A stretch of DNA of 64,000 bases from Tridacna crocea (Eukaryota; Mollusca; Bivalvia; Cardiida; Cardiidae), in NCBI GenBank assembly GCA_943736015.1, contig OX031071.1, forward strand, positions 16,216,119-16,280,118, written 5' to 3'. Positions 51,068-61,690 of this stretch are shown here, piece by piece. The translations under genes were made by a program, and so were the position numbers. Position 1 is the first letter of the stretch. Each line of letters opens with the position of its first letter. The notes under the pieces are model-generated. The model ran no database searches and was not told the origin of the DNA. It saw only the letters and a list, made by a program, of their open reading frames with translations.

Positions 51068-53932
51068 ATGAGTTGTCGTAAAAGATCATACAGATCATAT
51101 CTACGTGACTATACAAGAGTAGAAGAAGATTTGAAAACAAGTGATGGCAAAATTTCCTACAGATCATACTTGCGTGACCATTCAGTTGTTAAAGTTCCTA
51201 GAACGACAGAATGGAGGTGGAAGTCGCGATATCCTAGCACTGTGACTGCATCATCACCAACTGGGCAAAACTTGTCTGGAGAAGATGACCAAGGATCAAT
51301 TGATGAAAGCTCACACAGTAGTCAGTTTAAACAACCAGAAGATTGTAACTCAGAGATTGACCTTGAACAGCAAAATATGAGTGAGCTTTATGGTACCTGT
51401 ATCAGTATAGAAGGTTCTATGGGCTGTTCCAAGGAAGATGAAAATATTATTGATTCATTATGTGATCAAGATAATCAGAGAGTATTTAATGAAGATTATG
51501 TTAGTAGTGATGAAGATCTCTATGATATCAATTCAGATAGTAGTTTCTCTGAAGATGACTGGGAGATAGAAAGTGATTCTTTTCAAGCAACTGATGCGAG
51601 CACAGCAGATACTGAACTCTTGTATCCTAATGCAGAACTGACAGTTTCAGAGTGTCTTATGTTGCTTATTACCTATAGTGTTAGACATTCTTTAAGCTCT
51701 GTTGCATTTAAAGATTTGTTACAGCTTTTAGATGCTTGTTGTCCACATCCTAACAATATCAAAACATCTGCTAGGCAAGTTTGGAGGTATTTTGAAAATC
51801 TTAATTCTGAAAAAATTGTCCATTTTTATTGTCAACACTGTTACAAGTATTTGCGTCCATCAAACCCTCCAATGGAGAATGATTTGTGCAGTGGCTGTGG
51901 CAAACCTTTCAGTAAAAAAGGATCATATTTCATTCAGGTACCATTCCAGCCTCAGATTGTACAATTGTTTCAAAAGAAAGGTTTCTGTGATATGCTCAGA
52001 CATCGTTTCACAAGACAAAAGAGTTCAAATATAGAGGATGTATATGATGGTACCTTGTACAGGAGCTTATTCGCAGACAATGGATTTCTGTCAAATCCCT
52101 ATAACATTTCTTTACAAATGAATACAGATGGTGTGTCAATCTTTAATTCATCAAAGGTTAGCATTTGGCCTATATATCTCACTATCAATGAGTTACCCCC
52201 AAAAGTTCGTTTCTCGAGAGATATGAGGATATTTGCTGGACTTTGGTTTGGTTCTCGTAAGCCCAACTTAACAACATTTTTACGCCCTTTTGCTGAAGAA
52301 TTATTTGATTCGTATAGTAATGGCATATTTGTGAAACTTGGAGGAACAGAGATTACCACCCATGTTTTGCTTCTAAGTGCATGTCTAGATGCTCCAGCAA
52401 GATGTATGTTTCAAGGCTTAACCCAGTTTAATGGGGAGTATGGATGTGGGTACTGTTTGGAGAAAGGGAAAGTTGTTGCATCTGGAAAGGGGCATGCTAG
52501 AATTTATCCCTTCAATCATGAACATGCGAGCAAATTAGGTCACGACAATATCAGAACACATCTAGAAACAAAGAAAAATGCTGTACTTGCAGACCAAAAA
52601 AGAAAAGCTACAGGTTCTAAGAAAACTGTTCTGGGTGTTCAAGAAATTAGCTGGGCATTGGTTTTTCCTCACTTTGATATCATCTTGGGTGTTCCAGTTG
52701 ATTACATGCATGCTGTGCTTCTTGGAGTAGTAAAGATGCTAAATTCTTTGTGGTTTACAAACACATACAGTAAATATCCCTGGAGTTGTTTTAAGAGAGT
52801 TAAAGAATGTGACAGCAGGCGGAGTACCATAGCACCCCCTGACTTTGTGAGACGTATTCCACGAAGCTTAGAAGAATTTGGGACAAAATACAAAGCTTCT
52901 GAGTATCGAACATGGCTTCTTTATTACCTCTTTCCAGTCATGAAGGGTATATTGCCAGCGATATATCTAGACCATGCACTTCTTTTGATAAATGGCATTT
53001 ATTTGTTGTTAAAGTCATGCATAACTGAAGAGGATTTGCAGCATTCTGCAAGGCTTTTGCAGCATTTCTCTGTAAGAATGTCTTCTCTTTATTTGCTGAA
53101 TAAAAACACATACAATGTTCACCAGCTATTACATTTGCCAAACTGTGTAAGGACCTTGGGACCGCTGTGGTCAATATCTTGCTTTTTCTATGAGGATCTA
53201 AATGGTGATCTGAGAAAGTTATTTCATGGATCTCAGGCTTTTGATATGCAGATTGCCACAGCCACATTTTGGCTACAACAAATTTCAAAGTTTGAAGACA
53301 GTCTTGAATCTGAAACTGTGTTAAAGACCTATAGGAAAATTATCAATGTACGGGGTGATGGGCCAAAACCGAGGACTGAAATATCACAAGATGTAACATA
53401 TTATGGAACACCAGTCAGATCTACTCTGGTATCTCAGCCTGAACTTGAGGCAGTATTTGCAAGCACTGGCTCGGTTGTCCGAGAAATTGACAAGTATTAT
53501 AGGTTTTCAGTCTGCAGGTTACTTTACCACACAAATGAATATCGGCGTGTTTGTAGGAGAAATAGCTTTACAGTGCTTCTCAGTGAAAATGAGGGTAATG
53601 CTGTTGCATTTGTTCAGTATGCCTTTTCACACACCAAATTATGTGGCCACGCTGAATGCAGTCTGTCAAAGAAATGCAAAGAGGATGCTCCCAAAGATTA
53701 TTATATAATGGTTTGGCTTTGTGAGGATATGCCAGCATTGCAACCATCATCTAAGAATCTTGCTGGCCCCTGTGCTACAATGGATTATGTTCGGGCTATA
53801 AAACCAGCAAAATCTGTTCATTCCTGCAAGGTAGTAAAGCCTGCAGATATATGTGAAAAACTAGTATATGTTGAAATTAATAATGATGAAGCTTATGTAT
53901 TCAGACCACCAAATTGTGTGGAGAAGGAATGA
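51068..53932 (+). CDS. Transposase_21 (En/Spm Tnp2-like) transposase, intact
   Basis: A single open frame of 954 codons. I start it at 51068 (AAAATGA, A at -3) because it follows a splice acceptor at 51048-51049; the in-frame ATG at 50957 lies in an antisense SINE. The N-terminus carries YRSYLRD twice (residues about 9-15 and 31-37), followed by VPRTTEWRWK and a long acidic Ser/Glu-rich region. C255, C258, C274 and C277 form a CxxC-x15-CxxC zinc ribbon, and C460 and C463 a further CxxC. The transposase core has NTDGVSIF and SIWPIYLTINELPP with D354, PVDYMHAVLLGVVK with D545, and FYEDLNGDLRK with E709, a plausible DDE triad (inferred by analogy). A DUF4218-like HQLLHLPNCVRTLGPLW segment precedes E709. 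There is no frameshift or internal stop. The expected role is DNA cleavage and strand transfer at element ends; a domesticated gene is the alternative. Confidence 0.85.
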   Translation: MSCRKRSYRSYLRDYTRVEEDLKTSDGKISYRSYLRDHSVVKVPRTTEWRWKSRYPSTVTASSPTGQNLSGEDDQGSIDESSHSSQFKQPEDCNSEIDLEQQNMSELYGTCISIEGSMGCSKEDENIIDSLCDQDNQRVFNEDYVSSDEDLYDINSDSSFSEDDWEIESDSFQATDASTADTELLYPNAELTVSECLMLLITYSVRHSLSSVAFKDLLQLLDACCPHPNNIKTSARQVWRYFENLNSEKIVHFYCQHCYKYLRPSNPPMENDLCSGCGKPFSKKGSYFIQVPFQPQIVQLFQKKGFCDMLRHRFTRQKSSNIEDVYDGTLYRSLFADNGFLSNPYNISLQMNTDGVSIFNSSKVSIWPIYLTINELPPKVRFSRDMRIFAGLWFGSRKPNLTTFLRPFAEELFDSYSNGIFVKLGGTEITTHVLLLSACLDAPARCMFQGLTQFNGEYGCGYCLEKGKVVASGKGHARIYPFNHEHASKLGHDNIRTHLETKKNAVLADQKRKATGSKKTVLGVQEISWALVFPHFDIILGVPVDYMHAVLLGVVKMLNSLWFTNTYSKYPWSCFKRVKECDSRRSTIAPPDFVRRIPRSLEEFGTKYKASEYRTWLLYYLFPVMKGILPAIYLDHALLLINGIYLLLKSCITEEDLQHSARLLQHFSVRMSSLYLLNKNTYNVHQLLHLPNCVRTLGPLWSISCFFYEDLNGDLRKLFHGSQAFDMQIATATFWLQQISKFEDSLESETVLKTYRKIINVRGDGPKPRTEISQDVTYYGTPVRSTLVSQPELEAVFASTGSVVREIDKYYRFSVCRLLYHTNEYRRVCRRNSFTVLLSENEGNAVAFVQYAFSHTKLCGHAECSLSKKCKEDAPKDYYIMVWLCEDMPALQPSSKNLAGPCATMDYVRAIKPAKSVHSCKVVKPADICEKLVYVEINNDEAYVFRPPNCVEKE

Positions 53933-54045
53933 AATACTAGTATATTGCAAGTATGTAAATAATGCAAAGCAGGTAAAAGATTTATGTAAATAATGCAAAG
54001 CTGGTGAATTCAGTTTTGTATTTAATTGCATAATAGAAATAACTG

Positions 54046-54192
54046 TTAACCCTTTACCGCATAACGCCTTTTAATGACCATGGGAAAGAAGCCTTTTGAA
54101 AACATTGTGGGAGAAGGAGAAAATGAAATTGTCGTCTACAAATACTTTCAATTTTGACAAGACTAAAATTTTGTTGACTGGTAAAGGGTTAA
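54046..54192 (+). mobile_element. TTAA-hairpin MITE, half hairpin deleted
   Basis: 147 bp with both TTAA ends; the right hairpin arm and part of the R arm are missing. It lies 114 bases after the transposase stop. Confidence 0.85.
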
Positions 54193-54347
54193 TGTAGATG
54201 TTTTGAAAGATTGTATAACAATTTAGCCACGAAGCAGTATTCTGATTGCTGCCCGTCTTCTGTTAGTAGCTTTGACCAGTTATATCATAGATTTATATCT
54301 CCTTGGTTGTTCAAAATGCCCGCTTTTGACCTTGTCATCTCGCTGCA

Positions 54348-54410
54348 TGAGAGCAATACTGTTGTAAGTGCCTATACAATGTATAGGCACATACAACAGT
54401 ATTGCTCTCA
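54348..54410. repeat. 63 bp palindrome downstream of transposase gene
   Basis: TGAGAGCAATACTGTTGTA pairs with TACAACAGTATTGCTCTCA; the inner GTGCCTATAC / GTATAGGCAC also pairs. Only this copy is seen. Confidence 0.85.
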
Positions 54411-54762
54411 CCATCGATCTGTATATTTCAAGGCATTTATCTGTATATCTATTTCAAGGAAGCAGTCTGATCAGCATTTGAAAACAGTACAGACCCATAT
54501 CTGGTTGCACAAGAAGGAGCAAACTTGGTTAGGTCTTCACCCTTTGCCGCAGCATATACATGTATATTATACTAAAATATGCCGTGAAACACGCATGGGA
54601 AGAGTAAAAATTAAGCAAATTAGGCAAATGTCTTTTGAAATTGTTGATCATTTTCTATAACTGCACTGAATATTATATGATGTGTTGATTGCCTCATACA
54701 TTTGGTTCTGATATTATATTATGGTATATGACTAAACATGTATGCATGTGATTTTCATTTTT

Positions 54763-55146
54763 AGCTCTACTGGCTGTAAGCCAGCTGAGCTTATGTCATG
54801 GCGTGGTTTCCTTCGTCCGTCTGTCTGTCCGTCCATCTGTTTCTTGTTTACGCGATTTCTATTTTTCAGTCACCTTTACTTTTTCGTCTGCAAATGCTTT
54901 CAATTTGGACCAGTCTAAAATTTTCTCGTGTGGTAATGAGTTAAAGTTCAAAATTTCCATTTTTGTTCACCATGCCTACTTTTGTTATTTTAGTTGGTTC
55001 AAGCCTATTTGCAGGAACACTTTCCCCTAGTTTTTTTGTGTTTGCTTTTTTCCTTTTTGCATCATGAATTCATAGCGTATGCTATAAAAAACAGCACAAT
55101 CATATGCCAGTGGAGCGATTCAGATCAGCCCCTCTAGGGCCTTTAT
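54763..55146 (+). mobile_element. Short Helentron-like element, same subfamily as 49236
   Basis: Head TAGCTCTACTGGCTGTAAGC with CGTCCGTCTGTCTGTCCGTC; tail GCCAGTGGAGCGATTCAG near 55115-55130. Most of the tandem core is missing, and a MITE right arm (54860-54943) sits in its place. Confidence 0.6.
54860..54943 (+). mobile_element. MITE right-arm fragment inside Helentron-like element
   Basis: TTTTTCAGTCACC, TCGTCTGCAAATGC, GGACCAGTC, TCGTGTGGTAATGAG-TTAA. Confidence 0.75.
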
Positions 55147-55339
55147 ATAGTTAACAGTTATGAAAAGGCAAAATAAATTTGCACACAGACAACTGATTTT
55201 ATTTGAAGTTTTGTGATTTTACATCTTTATACATTACAATGGGTATATACATGTAAAGTATAGAGTTAAAAAGCTGTGGTTCTTTTTAGCTGAGAAACTT
55301 CTATTCAGAGCTTCTAAAGATGTATTTTTAAAAGTCAGT

Positions 55340-55717
55340 GATTGCAAAGCCTTTGCCAATGACACTTTGAAATATTTTTCAAAGTACCTGTTTGCTAAAG
55401 CTTTGCACCATAGTAAAAGACAAAGTTAATGTTTGCAAACCCTTTGCAGTCTACCATCTTTGCAAACTATACCAAAATAATTTCAAAGTAACAGTTTGCA
55501 AAAGCTTTGCGGTATAAATTAGAATTAGAGATACTGTTTGCAAAACCTTTGCAGTGTATAGTTATGGAATAAATGTACAAAGTTCATATTTGCAATCCCT
55601 TTGCAGTAGTATGGGTATGTTTGCAAAGTATTTGCACCAAGCTCTTGCAAAGCATTTGCAAAGGGTTTGCAACTTGCTATTTTACAAGAATATATTAGGA
55701 ATATATTCCGCAAATAA
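55340..55717 (-). repeat. Right subterminal array of TTTGCAAAC motifs
   Basis: More than a dozen copies of GTTTGCAAA, CTTTGCA and close variants, in the opposite sense to the array at 38640-39085, ending next to the inverted terminus. The short open frames here are by-products of the repeats. Confidence 0.6.
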
Positions 55718-55743
55718 ATTGCAAAGGAATATTTTCGTATGGG
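55718..55743 (-). repeat. Right inverted terminus of candidate transposon
   Basis: GCAAAGG, two bases, then TATTTTCGTATGGG, the complement of the terminus at 38613. Confidence 0.45.
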
Positions 55744-55754
55744 TTGAAAGTGTG

Positions 55755-55960
55755 ACTAGCATTTTCTGGTTTTTCCCTCAGGGTATTTCAGTTTTTTCCC
55801 CAGGTTTTCTAAAACTTGGTATTGTGTGGTAAAAGCTTTGAGGAAGAAGGTTTTTGAAAACATTGTTAGAAAAGGAAAAAGTTTTGGTAAGTAGCAGTGC
55901 TCGTAAGTAGCACTATCTCCCTTTCCAACAATATTTTCTTCTTTTTCAAAGGTATATTCC
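55755..55960. mobile_element. MITE remnants, two pieces
   Basis: CTAGCATTTTCTGG with TTGTGTGGTAAAAGC, then GAGGAAGAAGG with ACATTGTTAGAAAAGG and a weak hairpin. Confidence 0.5.
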
Positions 55961-55993
55961 ATCTGTTCAGCAATGTAATGTTTGATTTTTCTC

Positions 55994-56222
55994 TTAACCC
56001 TTTCCCAAATGACAAACTTTTGGACTAGACTAAATTGAAAGCATTTGCAGACGACATTTCAACTCTTGCTGAAAAGATGATTTCTGTCTATGATAGGGTA
56101 GAAAACATTGTGGGAAAAGGAGAAAATGCTGGTTACCAGCATTTTCTCCTTTTCCCACAATGTTTTCAAAAGGTTACTATTCCAGACCCGTAAAAACCAG
56201 GGATTGTTTGGGAAAGGGTTAA
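55994..56222 (-). mobile_element. F-type MITE, full length
   Basis: CCCTTTCCCAAATGAC start, perfect hairpin with CTGGTTACCAG (H-type centre), TTTGGGAAAGGG end, TTAA on both sides. Confidence 0.9.
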
Positions 56223-56229
56223 ACACTTT

Positions 56230-56780
56230 CAGTATGGAAAGTCTAAGTACAAAGAAGAAGGATGGTAACTTAAAGAGACAAACTAACAGCTGGTACAGTC
56301 CTACGTACAAGCCCACTTTCTCTGAAAATCCCAGTTTCTAGTGGAACAGTTACCCTGTCAACCACCTTGATAAGACAGTATAATTTATTGCATGTAATTA
56401 GTCCCAACTGGTCTGACCAGAAACTCTGTTCTCTGGGTCATTGTGTGAAACTTGATCCTAAAACTGATAAGCCCTCGAGAATCTTGCATTTATAGAACTG
56501 CGAGTCTGTGTCCACTTCCAGGGAACAATTTTCATGTTTCAATTTCCTTGGTTAGAGGGGTGTGAGCTGGTAGATGTATCGATAATATTTATATGTCACA
56601 AATTTTTGTAGTTTGTTCTTATTGAGTGTGAAGTTTGGGATTTTTTGCAGAGGTTTTGGGGACCCAAGAAAAAGTGCATGTACTTAAAATGCATTTTTGT
56701 TATGCATTGTAATGCATGATTATTTTTGAAAGGACTAAAGGAAATTAAGAAAAATATAGATAAAGTACAACATTTTCTGA
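56230..56780. other. No gene or repeat recognised
   Basis: AT-rich stretch without coding signal. Confidence 0.35.
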
Positions 56781-56781
56781 G

Positions 56782-57001
56782 TTAACCCTTTAGTACATAA
56801 GAAAAGTAAAGATTTGCCAACATTGTAAGAAATAATTTTGAAGATGACAATTTAAATGCAACTCAGATGAGGAAATCTGTCATCCAAATCAGATACGGTA
56901 GAAAACATTGTGGGAAATGGAGAAAATGCTGTTTACCACAATGTGTTCGAAATCTTTCTTTCTCAGGGTACTTAAAAGTCAGACTTTGTGGTAAGGATTA
57001 A
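56782..57001 (-). mobile_element. TTAA-hairpin MITE, diverged
   Basis: TTAA at both ends; hairpin right arm reduced to ACCACAATGTG. Confidence 0.75.
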
Positions 57002-57199
57002 AATAAACCTTTAAAATTATATATCCTTCTACATGACACAAGTGTGACTTCCACTTTTAGAACTTTGCTTTTGTGGCAAGATTAGGCCAAGATCAGTCTG
57101 CACAGAAATATGCAATGCAGAGATATTCTGGCCAAACAAAATTGGTCATCTGCAAATATTTTCTGTGTGCACAATTCTAAAAATCTTGATTGTAATTGG

Positions 57200-57385
57200 G
57201 GAACAGTGGTCAGGACCTTTGATTTTCAAACATGGATTCTATGTCTGATCCTTTCTGGTTGAATTCAGTAGCTGTGTCCTTTGGCAATGCACCAGAGCCT
57301 CAGCCTATTGCTGTAGGACCAAAGAAAAGATTTGAATAAGTAAGCCATTGTCAGTGATAGGGCTTAGATAATACTGAAAACAGCG
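57200..57385 (+). mobile_element. SINE-like fragment, low confidence
   Basis: CCTTTGGCAATGCACCAGAG and GATTTGAATAAGTAAGCC resemble SINE body pieces; strongly diverged. Confidence 0.25.
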
Positions 57386-57868
57386 TTCCAGAAGATTATT
57401 AGGAATTGTAAATGAAAAGAAAAAGCAGATCTTTGTGAGTTCCTCAGGTAAACTACCCAATTAGAAATAACAAAAGTTTGAAAATAAGGAAACTTATCAA
57501 GTGATACTTTTTGTTCATTACACCTATAACCATGATAAATATATTTCTGATTTATATGATGCCTTCTTAGGACCATTACACTCTTTTTCTCATTCACCGG
57601 ATTTACCATCACCACTGTTTATTCTAAAACATTGAAAAGATAAAAGGAAAGTCATATCTGATGCAACAAAAAGAGACAAAGTTTCCGATTGTACAAAGAC
57701 CATCCCATTATTTTAAACAACCAAAATTGCACCTTTTGTTTGAATCTTACAGTTGGGGGTTGAAACATGTAAAATGTTTAGTTTACAATAACCATTTCCA
57801 ACATGGATATGGACAAAAATAGTGTTGAAACTGGCATAAAACACTATTCTAAAAAACTTCTGGGTTTT
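57386..57868. other. No gene or repeat recognised
   Basis: An 83-codon minus frame at 57364-57615 has no family signature. Confidence 0.35.
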
Positions 57869-59060
57869 CAGCTCCACTGGGCGAAGGCCAGCAGGCTTGT
57901 GTCATGGCCTGGTGTCTGTCATGCATTCGTCCGTCCATGTGTGTGTTCAATTTTATTTCAAACATCTTCTCTGAAATGACCCATCCAATTTTAATGAAAC
58001 TTCACAGAAATGATCCTGACATGGTCCTGTACAGAATTTGTGGGAAGAATCTGATTCCTTCAAAAACTGTGGTTGCCATGGCAACAAAACTGAAAAATTT
58101 TGAAAATCTTTGAAAATCTTCTAGCCTGTATCTACTGGACCTCTACCAAGTTTCTTCAAATTATAGCCATGGGGTCAAAGTTTGCCCAGCCCTTGGGGTC
58201 ACAGTTTTATATGGGCTCATATAGGGAGAACATTAAAATTCTTCTTCTGTCTAGCCATAGGGCCTAGGGCTACCAAATATGGCATGTACCTAGTGGACCT
58301 CTACCAAATTATAGTCTAGGGGTCAAATTGTCCCGCCCTGGGGGTCACAAGTTTTATATTGGCCTATATAGGATAAAACTTCAAAATCTTCTTGCATCTA
58401 GGCATTAGGCCTAGGGCTATCAAATTTGGCATGTAGCTTTATCTACTAAGTCTCTACCAAGGATGCTTAAATCATCGCTCTGGGGTCAAATTTGGCCCTG
58501 CCACGGAAAGTCACAAGTTTTACATGGGCTTATGTAGGGAAACTTTATAATCTACTGGTACGTAGCCAGAAGGCCTTGGGCTACCAAATTTTGCATATTG
58601 TAGCTTTATCTAGTGGGTCTCTACCAAGAGGGCCCGAATTAAAACCTTGGGGATAAGTTTGGTCCAACCCCATAGGTCACAAGTTTTACAAGGGCTTTTA
58701 TAGTGATAACTTTAAAATCTTCTTGTGACTAATCATAAGACCTAGTGCTAACCTGTCTCATGGGTCTCATGTTTTACAGGGCCAAATAGTGACCAAACTT
58801 GTTTTACAGGGGCTTTTATTGGTATGGGGCTGTATCTTATGGACCTCCTTCAGGATTCAAATAATTGTAGCTTTATGGCCAAAAATGGGGTGAGGTGGGG
58901 GGCCCTGGTCATAACTTTCTTGTAGGCTTTTATAGAAGACAATTTTGTATGTCTTCTAGTTCAAAACCGATTGGACAAGCACACTGTATTGTAATGTTTG
59001 GCTTGGAAGGTTTTGACTTATTAGCCAGTGGAGCGATACAGGGCCATCATGGCCCTCTTG
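57869..59060 (+). mobile_element. Helentron-like element with 145-165 bp tandem units
   Basis: Head GCTCCACTGGGCGAAGGCC with TTCGTCCGTCCATG. The units repeat 'gggtcacaagttttata' at about 58196, 58341, 58507 and 58673, and 'ctagggctacc'. It ends in GCCAGTGGAGCGATACAG and AGGGCCATCATGGCCCT (59040-59056), the same tail palindrome as at 32477. Confidence 0.65.
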
Positions 59061-59770
59061 TTTCTACATGAGAGGGAAAGTTGATCTTTGACAACTGGCA
59101 AGTAAACTCTACTAGGAAAGTTTGAAAATGGACTTTGTAAAATGATATACATTGCTGTGTCATCAGAAACTATATGACCGTTCATTTGATCAAATGATGC
59201 TTTCTTAGGGTATGGGGGCTACTGAAGTCTTGTATCTCATTTAGGCCTGGATTATGTCAGATTCAGACAAAGTTTCGTAATGATTCTAAATTAACAATGG
59301 TTTGAAATTATGGCCTAGCCTTAGATAACAGTTACTGATGGAGCAGTAAACCAGGCATTCATAAGGGAGACTGGCGTGAAAGTTCATTCAAGACAGAAGC
59401 ATTATAAGGGAAACAAAGACAAAATGATAATCAAACTGAACTTTAACCCAACAACCAAGTCTTTCATATATCTAGCTACTGCCAATTGTGATGATGTATA
59501 AAATATAAATTTTACTTAGTTTCATTGCTTTTGGCTATACATAGGCTTATTACAAAGTTGGTATCAAGGAGACACAGTGATAATGTACGAAAAGTTTGTT
59601 GTTAAAAGTATCAGAACAAAGGATTTGTCACACATCTGACCAAATATTTTTTGATAATCGATACTGGATGATAGGGCTGATGACCGGAAAGGTGTAGTAA
59701 AAAAGATTTGCTCAGCACTTATAACTAGATGACATCTAGTATTACCCAAAGTATTTCCCTAGTTTCATCA
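59061..59770. other. No gene or repeat recognised
   Basis: Unique-looking intergenic DNA. Confidence 0.35.
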
Positions 59771-59775
59771 GGGTA

Positions 59776-59869
59776 AGTGTCACCAGCATTTTCTCCTTTT
59801 CCCACAATGTTTTCATAAGGCTTATCTCTCAGGGTCGTTAAAAGTCTGGATTGTGTGGTAATGGGTTAA
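59776..59869 (-). mobile_element. Half MITE
   Basis: Starts at the hairpin centre (ACCAGCATTTTCTCC) and runs through the L arm to GTGTGGTAATGGG-TTAA. Confidence 0.8.
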
Positions 59870-60640
59870 TTTGTAAAGGTTTGATCTTTTCTTAGAACAT
59901 ACTTTGCTCATTGAGCAAAACATGTTTTTTAAGTAAAAATATGTTCGCATAGCCTTCAGAGTTAGTGAAAATACACTTACGTTGGCAAGGATTTGTGCCA
60001 GAAGTATCTCTACAAGTACTTTTACTTATGAGTACAGTAAATGTTTGTACATAAGTGGAGCCATAGTTAAATCTAGCACAAAAATGAATGGTCATAGAGT
60101 AATCTGAGGCATTCTGACAACACGCTTATCAAGACTTTCAGTCCTATGATATTAAAAAAAAAAAAGATGCAAAGAGAATGATGTTGATTATAAAAAGCAT
60201 TAATTTCTTTATCAAAATGTATTTTTAATTGAATACTTGGTACTCTTTAATCAGATATTACAAAAATGTAAAAAAAGTTGTTTTATAGCTCAATTTTTAA
60301 TCGCCTGTCTTGTCAATCTTACTTTTTTGTGTGTTTCAAAACCGTTAGAGACAGGGAGAAGTTTTACAGGTAAAAAAGGGTCTGACAATGCAGTTATGCC
60401 AGGACCCAGAGTTGTTCATCTTATCTCTAGGGATCTTGGAGGAGCTGGGGTCAGACACACAGAACTGTTTGGATTAGGGGCTGACCATGACATTTATGGC
60501 CCATTACAGTCATTATCAAGCCATTAGCATAACAGTATCCAAAAGTACCGTAGCCTCAAATTTGAGGCTGATTTTGGGCTTGTACGTAAGACTGGGTACT
60601 GGAATGCTATGCATGAATTGAGATTGTGTTTGGATACGGT
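59870..60640. other. No gene called
   Basis: A 96-codon plus frame at 60237-60527 is somewhat less AT-rich near 60360-60500, but it lacks a family signature and a convincing downstream donor. Confidence 0.35.
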
Positions 60641-60913
60641 GCATTACCTCTTTACCAAGTGACACAGTTTTAGATTTGTCCAAATTTAAAGAACTTGCAG
60701 ACAACAAACTTAACATGGCTTGAATAATGAGTTTTGACTCTGAAGGATCGGCAAAAAGAGCAAAATTGGCCACCTGTATTTTTTTTGCCTTTCTCACAAT
60801 GTTTTCTATCCTTTTAAATAGAGACTAGTGAGCTATATTTCATAGCTTCTACTATCAGAAAGGCTTGCAATGTGGCAAAGTCTAAAAATTCTGTTGTCAG
60901 TGGAAGAGTTCAT
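60641..60913 (-). mobile_element. MITE, heavily decayed
   Basis: CTCTTTACCAAGTGAC, GTCCAAATTTAAAGAAC and TTTCTCACAATG remain. Confidence 0.5.
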
Positions 60914-60929
60914 TTAGTGCTGTCTTGTC

Positions 60930-61180
60930 TCTTGTGTTTGAATGACCCCAAAAAAATGCTTTCGAAAACATTGTGAGAATGGAAAAAATGCTAGTAACCA
61001 GCACTTTCTCCTTGCCCCACAAAGTTTTCTATCCTTTCAAATAGAAAAATCATTTAAAAGCAACATGTGATTTCTTGTCTCAAAATACCTTTTAACTCTT
61101 TACCAAGCAACAAAATTTTGGACTAGATCTGGTCCAAACTGAAACCATTTGCAGACACATAAAAAAGTTGACTCGCAGAT
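60930..61180. mobile_element. MITE remnants, two pieces
   Basis: GAAAACATTGTGAGAATGG with GCTAGTAACCAGC, then TTAACTCTTTACCAAGC and CATTTGCAGACAC near 61092-61160. Confidence 0.55.
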
Positions 61181-61552
61181 TTCCTTTCACAACGATAGTT
61201 GCATAAATTGTGCAGCCAGACCTTTGATCTGCACTCTTTGCTTTGCTGAGACACTTTGAACAAGAGCAACCTTGAAGTGGTGATTTATTTTCAGAGGGTG
61301 GGGATGGGTTGTCTTATTTCTATTCTGAAAGTATAATATTGGGTTAATTTGGTGCTTTATGAGTTAAAATTCTATGTGCTAAATGAATGATAAGAAAATA
61401 TCAGTGGCTACTAATAATGCAGATTTATAAATACTTTGAAAGCCAATTTTGTAAGCATGTCTGGCATAGAAATAGATAAAGCAGACCACAGAAACATGCA
61501 ATCTAATTTTGATCTACAGTATCTGTATGAGCGATCCCGTTTCAGATCTAAC

Positions 61553-61690
61553 AAAGCATTTTCTCTACTTTCACAATGTTTCGTACCCTACCCATAACAA
61601 ATTTCAGTTTATCAGTCGCCTGATGTTGTTGTGTGCAAAAAGCTTTGAATTTGGACTGGTCTAAGATTTTGTCATTTGGTACAGAATGTA
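61553..61690 (+). mobile_element. MITE right part
   Basis: GCATTTTCTCTACTTTCAC, TTCGTACCCTACCC and GATTTTGTCATTTGGTAC. Confidence 0.6.

Larger units (their letters stand above)
38613..55743 (+). mobile_element. Candidate two-gene En/Spm-like transposon (BEN protein + Transposase_21)
   Basis: CCCATGCGAAAATA begins at 38613 and its complement, with one mismatch (TATTTTCGTATGGG), ends at 55743. In both, CCTTTGC follows a few bases inward, giving an inverted terminus of about 25 bp. Each is followed inward by an array of TTTGCAAA-type motifs, CTTTGCAAAC-like on the left and GTTTGCAAAG-like on the right, so the arrays are inverted too. Between them lie the divergent BEN and transposase genes. TT flanks both outer ends (38611-38612 and 55744-55745), which would be a 2 bp target duplication but is weak evidence. 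The termini are not the canonical CACTA. TTAA-hairpin MITEs are much rarer inside this segment than outside. The parts are observed; the unit is inferred. Confidence 0.45.

Noticed and set aside
38611..55745. TT as a firm target-site duplication of the large element
   Set aside because: Two bases match by chance too easily; kept only as a weak hint until other copies are aligned.
55554..55832. 92-residue frame overlapping the right subterminal array
   Set aside because: Encoded by TTTGCAAA motifs and MITE scraps; both strands are open only because of the repeat.
60237..60527. 96-residue plus frame with SRDLGGAGVRHTELFGLGAD
   Set aside because: It looks slightly coding-like and has an acceptor-like GTTTTACAG, but there is no good donor, no recognised family and no neighbouring exon.
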